Assembly: GCF_932294415.1 (NCBI RefSeq)
Contig: NC_065536.1
Location: 11,521,974-11,585,973 of the forward strand
DNA: 64,000 nucleotides
Reading direction: 5' to 3'
From: Quercus robur
Taxonomy: Eukaryota > Streptophyta > Magnoliopsida > Fagales > Fagaceae
Numbering within the stretch: the first letter of the stretch is position 1; each line of letters opens with the position of its first letter. A program made the position numbers and the translations under genes. Below, one piece after another: positions 45,681 to 64,000 of the stretch. Under the pieces are notes generated by a model, which made no database searches, had not been told where the DNA came from, and was given only the letters and a program-made list of their open reading frames with translations.

Positions 45681-46739
45681 TTGTCAAGAAGAGAAAAACA
45701 CGGATACGAATGCAATCAAACATGCTACTCAACCAAAAATCCAAACAACATTTTAAGCTCTCAAAAACATCTCTCAACAAGAAAAATGTCAAGCATATAG
45801 ATCCAAAACACCCACACATACTAAACATGTCTAACCACTTTTATATTTCAAAAACAAGTTAAGACAGTTTAGTGAGCATACATTAACACATGTATTTCTT
45901 GTGATGGCCAAATCATATTGTACTTGCACATATATCAAAAGTAGCAAAGAATTTTACGTGTTGTGTATGAAAAACATCGCAAGATTGCACAAGTGTCTAC
46001 ATGTTATGACGATTTGAGATATAAGAAAATCACTTTAACTCACACACAATCATAACTGTTTGATGGGGACTATCATTTTCGAGGTACATCCTATAACTTT
46101 CACATCTCCTAGAATACACGCTTGCAATCATATATAAAGCATTTGATTCTTTTTGCTTTTTATTTCTCCTTGCATATTTTCTTTTAAGTAAACCATGCAT
46201 GGGTATATAAAAGATAGAAAAGAAATATCCAATGATGTAAAGCATTTGACATTCCACTTTTACTATGCCGATGCATACAAATGACATTTCATGATTGGCG
46301 GGCAATAGTGGTGAGATGGTTATTTATGCCTTTCTCTTAGGATTTTCTAGTCCTTCTCGTCAAAAAGAGTGATACAAGTGTTAAATATAAGAGATTACTC
46401 AATCTTACTCATCATAAACATGAGCCACAAAGCTCACTTGCTTAGTTATGCATAGAAATACTCATCTAAGCTACAAAAGATACAAAATTTAGAAAACTTT
46501 CTTTCAATGGTCATCCAAGGTACACAAGTACCAATGTACACAACCATACATTGTTTTTGTATTTTTCTGATTTTTCAGTTCTATATTTTTATTTTTATAT
46601 GAAAAACAAAATAAAGCAAAAAGTGAAAAGAAAACAAACAAAAACATGTTAAACAAAGCAATGCATAAAATTGGATGAAATGCATGAGGAAAGAGGAAGA
46701 GAAGAGGAGATCAATCCATGGAGATAACACCAATGTTTT

Positions 46740-49570
46740 GGCGAAGGAATTCAAACCGTTTGCTATCAAGAGGTTTGGTAAACAAATCTGTCTTCTGATC
46801 ATTAGTGTGAATGAACTCAAGAGTAAGAGTACCATCTTCGACAAGCTCCCGAATGAAGTGATGTTGAATCTCAATGTGTTTAGTTCGAGAATGTTGAACT
46901 GAATTCTTAGAGATGTTTATGGCACTGATATTGTCACAATAGATGGTAAGATGCTCTTGACAAATACCATAATCATGGAAGAGCTTTTGCATCCATAGAA
47001 GTTGGGTGCAATAGCTACCGGCAGCGATGTACTCAGCTTTTGCAGTGGATAAAGAGATGGAATTCTACTTTTTGCTCATCCAGGAGACAAGATTATTACC
47101 CATATAGAAACAACCCCTCGATGTACTTTTTCTATCATCAACATTCCCAGCCCAGCCAACGTCAGAATACCTAGCTAAGACATCATTTGTGTCCTTACTG
47201 TACCACATACCAAAGTCGGCAGTGGTTTTGACATACTTTATGATTCTTTTCAAAGCAATCATATGAGACTCTTTGGGATTAGCCTGATATCTAGCACATA
47301 CTCTCACACTATAACTAATATCAGGTCTACTAGCTGTAAGGTAAAGTCGTAAAGAAGACTACCTATCATACTTCTATAAAGAGATGAATTAACATTTTTT
47401 CCTAACAAGTCAACAGTGAGTTTAACATTTGGGCTCATAGGGGTTCTAACAGAACTAGTAGATTTCAAACCAAACTTTTTCACAAGTTTTCTAGCATATT
47501 TAGATTGAGATAGGAATATACCTGAATCTTGTTGATGAATCTGCAAGCCAAGGAAGTGAGTCAGCTCTCCAATCATGCTCATCTCGAACTCACCCTACAT
47601 GAGTTTTAAGAAACTATGAGCAAGTTCATCCTTAGTCGACCCAAAGATGAAATCATTAACATAGACTTGAGCAACTATTAACTCGTCATCTTCCCTTTTA
47701 ATGAAGAGAGTTTGATTAGCTTTTCCTCTCATGAACCCATGTGACACCAAGTATTGTGTGAGTTGATCATACGAAGTTTTAGGGGCTTGCTTCAAACCAT
47801 AAAGAGCCTTCTTGAGGTACAACACATTATCCAGAAAGTGTGGATCAATGAATCCTTTTGGTTGAGCCATATAGACATATTCTTTAAGGAACCCATTCAA
47901 GAAAACAGTCTTTACGTCCATTTGGTAAATCTTGAACTTCAGGTGACATGCTAAGGCTAAGAGAATTCTAATGGACTCCATACTGGCTACTGGAGGAAAT
48001 GTCTCATCATAATCTACCCCTTCCATTTGAGAATATCCTTAAGCTACAAAACGAGCCTTGTTGCGGATCACATTACCCTCCTCATCAATCTTATTATGAA
48101 ATATCCACTTTATGCTGATGATGTGCTCACCCTCCGATCTAGGTATTAGAGTCCAGACATCATTCCTCTGAAACTGAAGTAGTTCATCATGCATAGCTTC
48201 AACCCAGCTTTCATCCTGAAGTGCTTCCTCAACTCTAGTGGGTTCAACCTATGACAAGTAACAAGAATAAGACACAAAGTTAGCAACACATTTATTAACT
48301 GTACGCTTCCTTAGTGTAAGTTCATTTATGTTTCCCATAATAACTTTAGGAGGATGATTCAATTTGATCCAAGAGGAAGGTCTTTTCTCTTCATAGGATT
48401 CAGAATCAGGTGAAGCAAATAAATCTACAAAATCTTCTACAACACTAGGAGTACTTGGAGAATTTCTTTGGGGATTTCCTTACTAAACTTCTCAGAACCG
48501 GATTCTAAAGATTCATCAATAATAACATTCACTGTTTCCATCACCTTCATGGTTCTTTTGTTGTATACCTGATAAACCTTGCTTATAGAGGAGTATCCCA
48601 AAAATATTCCTTCATCGCTACGAGAGTCAAATCTTCCCACATTCTCTCTATCCTTAAGAATGAAACAAGTACTTCCAAAAATTCTGAAATACTTCACATT
48701 TGGCTTCCTTCCCTTCATAGCTCATATGGAGTCTTCTTGGTACCTAGTCTAAAGTACACCATATTAATTGTATGACATGCAGTGTTAACGGCTTCTCCCC
48801 ACAAGTTTCTAACCACATCCTTGTTGTGCAACATGGCTCTAGCCATCTCTTGAATAACTCTGTTCTTTCTTTCTACTACACCATTCTGTTGAGGAGTAAT
48901 AGAAGCAAAGAATTCTTGAGATATACTTGATCTCGTGCAAAAGGACTCCATATATGAGTTCTCGAATTCCTTACTATGATCACTTCAAATCCGATCAATC
49001 TTCAGGCCCTTCTCATTTTGCAATCTTGTGCACAAGGCTTCAATGTGCTCAGGAGCATCAGACTTGGATCGTAGGAATATGACCCAAGTGTACCTAGTGA
49101 AGTCGTCTACCACAACCATGATATATCTCTTTCCACCAAGAGACTTGGTTCTAGTTGGACCCATAAGATCCAAATGTAGTAGCTCCAATGGTCTGGATGT
49201 AGCAGATGTCTGAGTGCCCAGATATTTAGCTTTTGTCTGTTTTCCAAGCTGACATGGTCCACACACCACATTGCTCACTCTACTGAGCTTTGGTATTTCC
49301 AAAACTGACTCATGCTTAGATACAATTGAAAGATGTTTGTAAATAGCATGTCTCATCCTTTGGTGCCATAGATCTTCATTTGGTAAACGAATGCTATTGC
49401 ACACAATATCAGCGTCAGGAACCAAGCCATAACAATTGTCTAGAGTGCAAACACCACTTATGAGTTTCTTTCCAGACTCATCCATGACAAGGCATTTTCC
49501 CTTTGATAATAGTACCATAAAGTCTTGATCACATATCTGACTTATGCTCAACAGGTTCACTCTCATACCT
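46740..49570 (-). other. copia pol region: integrase, reverse transcriptase, RNase H
   Basis: Integrase part: LWHQRMRHAIYKHLSIV, a CxxC pair (VVCGPCQLGKQTKAKYLG) and the catalytic-core run LLHLDLMGPTRTKSLGGK. Reverse transcriptase part: IYQMDVKTVFLNGFLKEYVY and LYGLKQAP. RNase H part: TIYCDNISAINISKN and TKHIEIQHHFIRELV. These are the Ty1/copia-type motifs in canonical order. The region is broken and treated as a fossil. Confidence 0.9.
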
Positions 49571-50150
49571 TCTACATACAGAACATTTGTAATGTTTGGT
49601 AGTCCAGGTAGAGAGATGATTCCCTTTCCTTTAATCTGTGATTTGCTCCCATTGCCAAAAGTAACATTACCACCTTTCTTAGACTCGAAAACCTTAAAGA
49701 GAGATCAATCTCCAGTCATGTGTCTTAAGCAATCAATGTCAAGATACCACAAACACATGTCCATAACCATGAATGCGGACTTCATCATGAAGCACACTTT
49801 GTGCTTAGATGACAAATCAGTGGGAATGGTGTTTTCTCTCATCTGCCTTTTATGAACTAAACCTTTAACTTTCACTTTTCTCAGACGAACTCCTTTGCAC
49901 ATTTTCATTCTGAGACAGTCTAGTTTCTTCTTTGTCATGCTGAGATCTTTTCCAATAGTCATCATAATAGAATTCAAATAACTTTTAGACTTGCATTTTC
50001 TGATACACTCAAACAAGTAGAGATTAGAAAAACAAGATGTATTTGAAAACAAAGATCTCTTCAAGCCCGTTGCAACTATGACAACAACGGTCAATGGATC
50101 ACACAACAAAAATTAACACCTAATCAGAGTGTACTTGCTCTGATACCACT

Positions 50151-51148
50151 TGATAGGCCAAGAATATATTGACCCCTTGTGATAAATTAATCAATTGATT
50201 TAGCCAAGTTAATTAATTAGTTCAACTAACATGCAAAACGTGTGGTAGCACAAACAAATCACCAATTAACTAAATGTAGTGGAAATTAAATTGACACGAT
50301 GATTTGTTTACAAATGGGAAAAACCTACACGGCAAAAACCCTACTGGGTGATTTTAAGGTCACCAGTCCCGAAAATCCACTATTATCAAAACAAGCGGTT
50401 ACAAGTAAAGGAATCTTAGTACCTTATACCAACCTACAGTTGAACCCTAAACCCAATACCCAGTTGGACTTATTCTGTAGTGACAATCTCTCCTTTTTAA
50501 TGCACTGCTCCAGTACGTGACTAACTAATATATGCGCGGATCCTAGTACGCGACTTAATCACCAACTTGAAAAAGATGTTGGCTGCAAAATTCTTCAGTT
50601 CATCACACAATGAAGATTAAGAAGCACCTTGGTCACAAAACCCTACGGTGTACAAACACAGCAGCTACTTCAATAGAAAGATGAACTAGGGCAAATTCTG
50701 TCTCTGGTCATAATTTGCATGAACACAACTTTGCTTCACACTCGCGCAACCTTTGACGGCCCTCAAAACAATCCTTATATATGTTTAGGGTTGTGAGAAA
50801 AGAAAACTCAAACATATACACACAAATTGGATTCAAAACAGAACTAAAAATCTGTTTTCATAAATCTCAACAGATAGAGTATCTATCGAGCTAGCTGTCG
50901 AGTTTTGGGCTTCAGCAGCTTTTTAAACCTCGATAGATGCTAGCTGTCGAGTTTTAAAACCCAGCACTTCTTCATTTGTTTCTTGGACAGATTTACATTG
51001 CTTTAACACTTGATCTTAAAACCTTGTTCATTGAAGCATTAAACGCATCTTAGATCTACCTAATTACAAGTAAAGTGTATTTTGTCAAAGGATTAGCCAA
51101 TTCTAAATTGACATATGTTTCTAACATCAAATCACATATGTCCTAACA
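50151..51148 (-). repeat. 5' LTR of the copia element
   Basis: This is the upstream LTR in element orientation and is co-linear with 42568-43556. The tRNA-Met primer-binding site follows after two bases. Confidence 0.9.
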
Positions 51149-52588
51149 ATTTGGATCTATAGTTAGATCATATGGATGATATTGATAATGGTTTAATCAT
51201 AATTGACATTGGTATATGCGGTGGGGGTTGGCCAATTTTCTTTAATCTTTGGTGGCTGATTTCTTCCATCCTTGGTATATTGTTTATGCGGTGATTTTCT
51301 TTAATCTTTGGTTATTTTTTTTTGAGAAGTAATTCTTTGGTAGTTAATGTTGTATTAGAAGAGATGGGAGTGCATTAGAAAGAGAGTTTTTGATCGGGTT
51401 TTGTTTTTAGGGAGAAGGAGAGTGTTTTTTTTTTTTTTTTTTAATTTCTAATCAAAAAAATTTTTTTATTTAAATAATGCTGATGTGTAAAAATGTGGGA
51501 GCTTTAAAAACAGCCAAAGGCACATTAGCCACATATTCAACAAGACATAAATTCAAGTAATACATTTTTTTCTCTTTTTATTTATATTTAATACCTACAG
51601 ATTAGGCTACAATAAAGTTCCTCATGTTATAAATATAAATATGATGAGCTAGGTAGTCGGATCAAGGTTTGATCAAGTAAAGAAGTTTTATTTTTTTATT
51701 TTAAGTATTTTTTAATACGAAAGTTAAGAAAGTTTGTTTGGTTGTATAAGAATAAGAAATAGTGAAAAAAAAAGAGTTTGAATAACTTTTGTATCAATCT
51801 AAACAAGAAAGTTTTTAAAAAAAAAATTTCATTCGTAATCTTTATAGTTATTGTGATTTTTTATTTAACTTTTTTTTTTAACTACATAACGCACATTTGT
51901 TTTTCAACATGTTCATACTAGCCACACTTCTCCTTCTCGAGCTACAGTTTCAGCCATTCATACTTTCTCCTTTTTTAGCTCTCCTTCTCTGGTTGCTACA
52001 TTTGAGAAATCAAATCAAGGTTAGGCCTTTTCTATTTGCTAAATTTTTCTATTTGGATATAATATATTCAATCAAAACTCTATCTCCTAATTGTATCCTT
52101 TTATGAGGATATAACCAAGTGTGTTGTTTATAAATTACCGTTGTTTTTTTTTCTTTCTTTTTTATTTATTTTTAATGTTAAGGTAGTCTTAAATTTGTGG
52201 TTGAAATTAGTTTTTCTTTCTTCTTCTTCTAATCTGTGTGGGAGTATCTTCAGAGGGTGGATTTCCTTAAAAGCTAGCCTAGTTCTTAAAAACCAATTGA
52301 TTATACTAAATTACAAAAAAAAAAAAAAAAACAACGTTCTAATTCCATGGGCAGTTATAATTTTTTCCTATTTGCAGAAATACTGAAAACCCCTAAAATT
52401 AATTTGGGGTTTAGGCTCTTATTGAAAATTTGAAATTGGATTTCCTTTAAGCTCATATTCCATGTTAATTACAATTTAGAGGTGCATGCTGATTAAAATG
52501 CAGTCACACATTTGTTTTATTTCTGTTACTAGAAATATATGTGATTTTAAATTTAACTATCCCGTGCATCGCACGGGTTAGCGACTAG

Positions 52589-55247
52589 TATTACATATAA
52601 GGATAGTCGAAACTCATGGCCCACTTTTTTTGATAGATCACTAACTGGAAATTTAGAAACATGAAAATCTCGTCTAGAGTTTTATAGTTCAATGGCTTAA
52701 TCTTGTCTCCTTTATTAGGAGATCTAGGATTTAAAACAGCCCTCCTTTCATTATGATAATTATCAAGTTATTAAAATATAAATAAATAAATAAGAGCCTA
52801 GGAGAATCTCACCCCTCTTATCGTCTTAGTGTTCATTTTTCATTAACTTATTTGAATTTTTTTTCACTAAAAAAAATTTAAATTTTATTGATTGCTCTTG
52901 GTTAAATTATGATTGTATCTAATTTTTTTAAAATAATTTTTAAAAGCTGTACATAAAAAAAATAAAAAAAAAATAAATGAAAAAATTGATGACAAATCAA
53001 CTTTATTAGCAACACGCCACCTCATTAGACATTAAGGCATGATAAAATGCCTCCCTCAAGCATTGGCCCACTTTTGTTCTGCATAAAATTTTCCCAAACT
53101 CCAAAATGAAGAAAGGTGATGATAATGAGACTCATAATCATACCCGATATGGTTGATAATTTCTAAGTGCAAAGTAAATTGGATTTTTTCTTTTTTTCTT
53201 TTTAAGTGTCATATGGAAAATTTTATTTTATTTTATTTTTTTGTGGAGGCTGTAGATCTGTGTTCAGAGTTTAGACTTGGGCTTATCAACTAATAATCAG
53301 AAGATTATTCCCTCCCATTTTATAAACATCTATTTATAGTTCAAAGGTCAAATTGATTTAAACGTGTCTTGTAGAATCCCTCAAAATTAAAATGATTAAT
53401 TAAATAGATTAGCATATTTGTCTGGTAGAATGAGAATCACAAAATATTTAAAAATTTATTAATTAAATAAATTAGCATATTGTGATCTTTAAGTAGTTCA
53501 CAAAATATAATAAATTAATGTGGGGAAATTAAATAACCAACAACAACTAGGTCACGTCCTTCTAAAAACAAAACAAGTAGGTCACGTTTGGTCACAATTA
53601 GACCGAGCCACGGTCGGCATGTTTTATTCTTTATGATATTTGACCGACGGTCTATCATGCAAAGCCTTCTCTTTGTCTATGAATGATTTTTCTCATTTGC
53701 TTTTCTCTTTCCCATGTCATACTTTTCACCATTATGTGTAAAGATTTGGACAAAAAAGTGCTTAGTGGGTGTTTAGAATGGTATAGCTAGTTTTACTTCT
53801 AACTCTCTCCTAATCCTTCTCATCCCATTCCCATGGGTCCGTTTAACAAATACAAGTCATCATATTGTTAAATTCTATAATTTGTAACTTAAACCAGTAC
53901 TTTTGTTCCTCGTTAACAAAGTTAATAGACACAATATTAGGTGAGGTGTTGTTTGGTTCATGTTGGGTATGTATTCATTTTCTGTACTCATTTTCCCTTT
54001 TCTCAAATCTTGTACTCATTTTCTATTTTCAAATCATTTTATGTTTGACACAAATTTTCTTATCTACTTTTTTTTTCACTTTTCAATCATAAATTCAACA
54101 CAAACTTTGAGTTTAGTTTTTTTTTTTTTTTACAAAAATGCCACTGTATTCATTTTTAATGAATATGAAAACGGCAAAAAGGTGTATTCATTTTTTATAT
54201 TCAAACTCACTTTTTTGGATATTGAAAATGAAAACTGAGTGCAAATAACAAAATTAAACCAGTTTTTTAGTGGTGAATCCCATTGAAAATTGAAAATGAA
54301 AATAAAATACACCGTTTTTTTTCCAACATGCTTTCTACTTTATCTAAAAAGTCTGAAGAGAGTAGCTTTAGAAAAACTACATTCTTTTATTTGAAACTTG
54401 AAAGAAAATATATTAAAATGGTGTTCCTCTAAAAATCTAGATTTTCCTAGGAGGATTAACATTATGGGGCAAATAGAGGATGCCAATAAGTTACATCACT
54501 TATTTGAAGGCACCTTAGTCCAATAGTTAATTGTTATTACCATATATATGCAGGGAACATTCTGGCTAGGTTCAATCCAATTATTTGAACTACACAAAAT
54601 GAAACATAACCCACCCCAAAAGAAAAAGAGTTGTGCCACACTACCTCATTCCAAATCAAATTTAGTTCCATTATCTTCCTTTAATATCTAGTTATCCTTT
54701 TTCTTTATCCTTGTACACTTGTGCTCCCTCTAACAAATTTCTGTGACTGTACCTTCCACTTTATCCTAGTGCTCCAATTGTATCTATCTCTAATTAGCAT
54801 CTATATTTTTTTTCCTCTTTGTGCTGCATATATACCTCAGTATATACCACCATTATAGTTCCCCTTGATGCTCTTAAGAAACTTGAGAGCTTGAATAATA
54901 CATTATCACTGCCCAATTGGCCTAACAAGAATAAAATTCTTTAATCTCTTAAGTTGTATATGTATATTCCTTGGTGAATAGTGACTTAATCTCAAAGAAA
55001 AGAATCTCATTTTGATAAAGCAACTTTACATTTGTGACTACAATTATTAAGAATAAGTGGACCTTAGCAAAGCCATGCTATTCCAAAGAATTTGTTCTGG
55101 CAGGAAACCGTGCATCAAGGTTAGCCCTATCCCTAACATAAGATTAAGCTCAATTTATTGAGTTTATTAAAATGATGCATAAAGTTTACAAATAAGTTAT
55201 TATTGTTGTGAACATATATATTGCAGCTCTAATTAGATATAGGAACA
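52589..55247. other. AT-rich spacer and cyclin promoter
   Basis: No gene was seen apart from a SINE-like fragment (52665-52800). TATATACC-type sequence lies near 54829-54848. The AG before CTCTAATTAG at about 55225 and an earlier donor could frame a 5' UTR intron of the cyclin gene, which is an inference. Confidence 0.5.
52665..52800 (+). repeat. SINE-like fragment
   Basis: TAGTTCAATGG fits the pol III A-box consensus exactly, and GGATTTAAAACAGCCC sits where a decayed B box would. An A/T-rich tail of AAATA units ends it. Confidence 0.45.
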
Positions 55248-56000
55248 ATGGCACTCAAAAGTGAGGCTGTTGGATCAGAAATTTGTGCATCTTTAGGATT
55301 GGATAAATATGAAAATGGGGTTTCAGGAACTCCCAGAGTTCTTTTAATTCTTTCTTCTGTTCTTGAGAGAACCATTTCAAAGAATGAAAAGTTATTGAAG
55401 GTGTCAAAGAAGAAGGATGCTGTTACAATCTTCCATGGTATGAAGGCACCAATCTTAAGCATTCAACAGTATGTTGAGCGCATTTTCAAGTACTGCAAAT
55501 GCAGCCCTTCTTGCTTTGTTGTTGCATACATATACATCGAAAAATTCCTCCAACGCACGGATGCTTATCTTACTGCCCTCAATGTTCATCGGATTCTAAT
55601 AACAAGCATTATGGCTGCTGCAAAGTTCATGGATGATGAGTAAGTACTCCTATCACATAACCAAATTAGATGCAGCAATGTTTTTATGAACTCCATGCAG
55701 CTTCTTCTTTTCTGTCACAACATCCTCTTTTGTAGCATTCATGGTTTGATTTAGTTTCTTTATGTAATTGGCAGCATATATCAGAATTCATTCATGAATT
55801 ACTCACTGAAATGCAGGTGTCATGAGAACGCCTACTTTGCCAAAGTGGGTGGCATAAGCACTGCAGAACTGAACAGCTTGGAGTTGAACTTTTTGTTCAA
55901 TTTGGATTTTAGACTTTTTGTTACCCCTGAGGTCTTTGGGAAATACTGTCTCCAGCTTGAAAAGGAAGGTCTTCGCAACCGAATTAACCTGCTGGACTAA
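55248..56000 (+). CDS. P/U-type cyclin (cyclin-P3-1-like), complete
   Basis: A plant-specific PHO80-like cyclin thought to bind A-type CDKs and linked to nutrient signalling and cell division. Exons are 55248-55639 and 55817-56000 with matching phase (GA|G), giving 191 residues. The start MALKSEAVGSEICASLGL and SGTPRVLLILSSVLERTISK fit the family N-terminus. The short cyclin box runs from about 60 to 175: FHGMKAPILSIQQYVERIFK, CSPSCFVVAYIYIEKFLQR, LNVHRILITSIMAAAKFMDD, then NAYFAKVGGISTAELNSLE and LFNLDFRLFVTPEVF. The protein ends soon after QLEKEG, as is usual. Assignment to the P3 subgroup is from memory. The gene stands alone, convergent with MIRO on its right. Confidence 0.9.
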
Positions 56001-57290
56001 TTCCTGGGGATTAAATATAGAGTAGCCTAACATATATGAAACTGTATGTGCACCCAAACTGGCAGGCTCCAGCTACAAAGGCATATGATACTCACAATGC
56101 TATGTCTTATTTCTCTCTCCCTTTTTGTTCTTTTGGCAATGTAGTTAAATGAAGCATAATTTAAAGCATAGCCTTGGCTTGAGCTAATCCGCCCCTGGTC
56201 TCTATGCATGCGGCCAGAAGTGAGCAGGAAATTTGGCTACTGAGGTTTCGCCAAACCAAATCAATGACAAAAGAAAAAATAGTAATAAATGCCTTGGTGC
56301 TTGTTTCTGCTTTGGTGTTCTATGTCAATATTTTGTTTGTTTTGTTATTTTCACGATTAACATCAATTTTGCTCTTTGATGACTATGAAACCCAAAGATC
56401 CAATTTGTTGATTCTGAATCGAAGAAAATTGCAATCAATGTGAAGATGTCTCAGATTATGTTGCCCTCAGTGTTTTACCTGAAAAGATGCATCAGTTTCC
56501 GAACCTTATATTTGAGTTACGGAAAGAACATGGAAAAGAAAAGAATTTTGTAAAAGTATGCTAAAAGAAATCTAATTTCTAAAGTAACATTTTCCTTTCC
56601 TTTTTAACAAAAACCAGGAGAGTGTATCATGGCAATCACCAGAAACGGGATGCCCTTTTTATTCTCTCTCTCTCTCTCTCCCCTATTTTTTCCAGATTGG
56701 AGTTTTGGTGCGTTAATAATCAATTGGCCAGCAAAAGATTCGTATGAGTTAGATTCAAGCATTGAAAGTAGAGAATTACAAACAACCCTTCATTCAACAC
56801 ACCCCACCATAGGTAAGCATGTTATATTTAACGTCACCAAATATAAGAGTAACCACATTGAAAGGAGCACATTAACGAAAAACTGTAACAGGAAAATGAA
56901 ATCATTAAACAGGTGGATATACATGGGGGAACAATTTTTGCAAAACTTTTCATATTGCATAATTCCTACACAACTCACTCCATTGTATATTTCAGTATAA
57001 AACTTTGAAAAGCCTTCATAAATAAGGGGGGGGAAATACCCCACAAGGAATACGAGAATTGCAGGCAATATATTGCCCATTAAGTATAAACCTACAAGGA
57101 ACAGAAAAGAAAGAAAAATTTTAGGCTGTGATAATTTGGTAGAAATCTGCAACTTCTCTACGAATGGAATTGTATCAAGAAACCCAACAATGTAGAAATT
57201 TGGAGAAGACAAATCGTTGCACAACCAACTGTATGCAAATTGAGGAGAGGAAGAGCTAAACTGCAATGACTGATGGAAAACTTTCATCCC
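56001..57290. other. 3' UTRs of the convergent cyclin and MIRO genes
   Basis: No further gene was seen. A short CT repeat lies at 56665-56683. Minus-strand open stretches near 56790-57287 are probably MIRO 3' UTR. Confidence 0.55.
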
Positions 57291-63931
<6,641 letters not shown>

Positions 63932-64000
63932 TCATAGACAACAAACAATCAAAATCAAAGTGGCTCCATCTATTGCTATGCCAAACAAATTTCCAAAAAT

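Larger units (their letters stand above)
42568..51148 (-). mobile_element. Ty1/copia LTR retrotransposon, old and broken, nested in the Helitron
   Basis: The element is transcribed on the minus strand and flanked by the perfect 5-base duplication ATTTG (42563-42567 and 51149-51153). LTRs of about 990 and 998 bases start TGTTAGGA and end CTATCA in element orientation. The primer-binding site TGGTATCAGAGC (50148-50137) matches initiator tRNA-Met. Recognisable parts in order are gag/protease remains, GAG-pre-integrase and integrase (about 49570-48700), reverse transcriptase (about 48440-47590) and RNase H (about 47310-46740). The order integrase before RT defines Ty1/copia. A further ORF region lies between RNase H and the 3' LTR. 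The coding region has several breaks. The LTRs differ by roughly 15 positions in the first 175 bases by eye, so the insertion is millions of years old. Confidence 0.93.
41895..52588 (+). mobile_element. Helitron, non-autonomous, split by a copia element
   Basis: The right end has the Helitron 3' signature: a perfect 7-base hairpin CCCGTGCATCGCACGGG (52561-52577), then TTAGCGA and CTAG (52585-52588) followed by T. The proposed left end is A|TCAATATATATAATCG followed by AAGCCTCTGACCTCTCCAC, which fits the A|TC rule and, from memory, plant Helitron 5' ends. Without the nested element it is about 2.1 kb and has no Rep/helicase. It carries fragments of uncertain origin (42178-42408 and 51900-52390). 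The right end is clear; the left end is an inference. Confidence 0.65.

Noticed and set aside
53940-54330. Repetitive TATTCATTTT/GAAAATGAAAA stretch as a possible MITE
   Set aside because: Arms are low-complexity and no defined ends or duplication could be found.

Overview
The window looks like nuclear DNA of a woody eudicot, probably a rosid. The genes have many introns with GT/AG borders, the spacers are AT-rich, and the protein families are plant-specific (TANGLED1, NPK1-type MAPKKK, GUX xylan glucuronosyltransferase, P-type cyclin, plant MIRO). The repeats are plant types too: tRNA-derived SINEs, Mutator, hAT, Tourist-like and Helitron elements, and Ty1/copia. A decayed nuclear copy of the plastid gene rpl22 would fit a lineage where that gene moved to the nucleus, as is known for Fagaceae. 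That placement is an inference.

Layout. 0.6-1.2 kb: a small, probably plastid-targeted protein on the minus strand with paired G-boxes upstream. 2.5-7.3 kb (+): a kinesin-14. 8.05-8.42 kb (-): an rpl22 pseudogene. 10.6-12.6 kb (+): TANGLED1. 13.9-21.5 kb (-): an NPK1/ANP MAPKKK with 17 coding exons. 24.1-38.9 kb (-): a tandem array of three GUX (GT8) copies, with A and C intact and B broken by a deletion and a Tourist-like insertion. Between A and B lies a decayed copy of NPK1 exon 9 with its flanking introns, so the duplicated unit once reached into NPK1. 40.6-41.4 kb: a solo LTR. 41.9-52.6 kb: a Helitron split by an old Ty1/copia element that carries an extra ORF after pol. 55.2-56.0 kb (+): a P/U-type cyclin. 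57.3 kb to the window edge (-): MIRO, with its N-terminal exons outside the window.

Working together. Kinesin-14, TANGLED1 and NPK1 all act on plant microtubule arrays, the division plane or cytokinesis, and they sit side by side within 19 kb with GA/CT-rich leaders. The cyclin lies further along. Whether this neighbourhood means anything is unknown. The GUX genes decorate xylan in the Golgi for the secondary wall. MIRO works on the mitochondrial outer membrane. No tRNA, rRNA or CRISPR was found. Exon borders were worked out by hand from reading frame, splice sites and remembered family sequences; no alignment was run.
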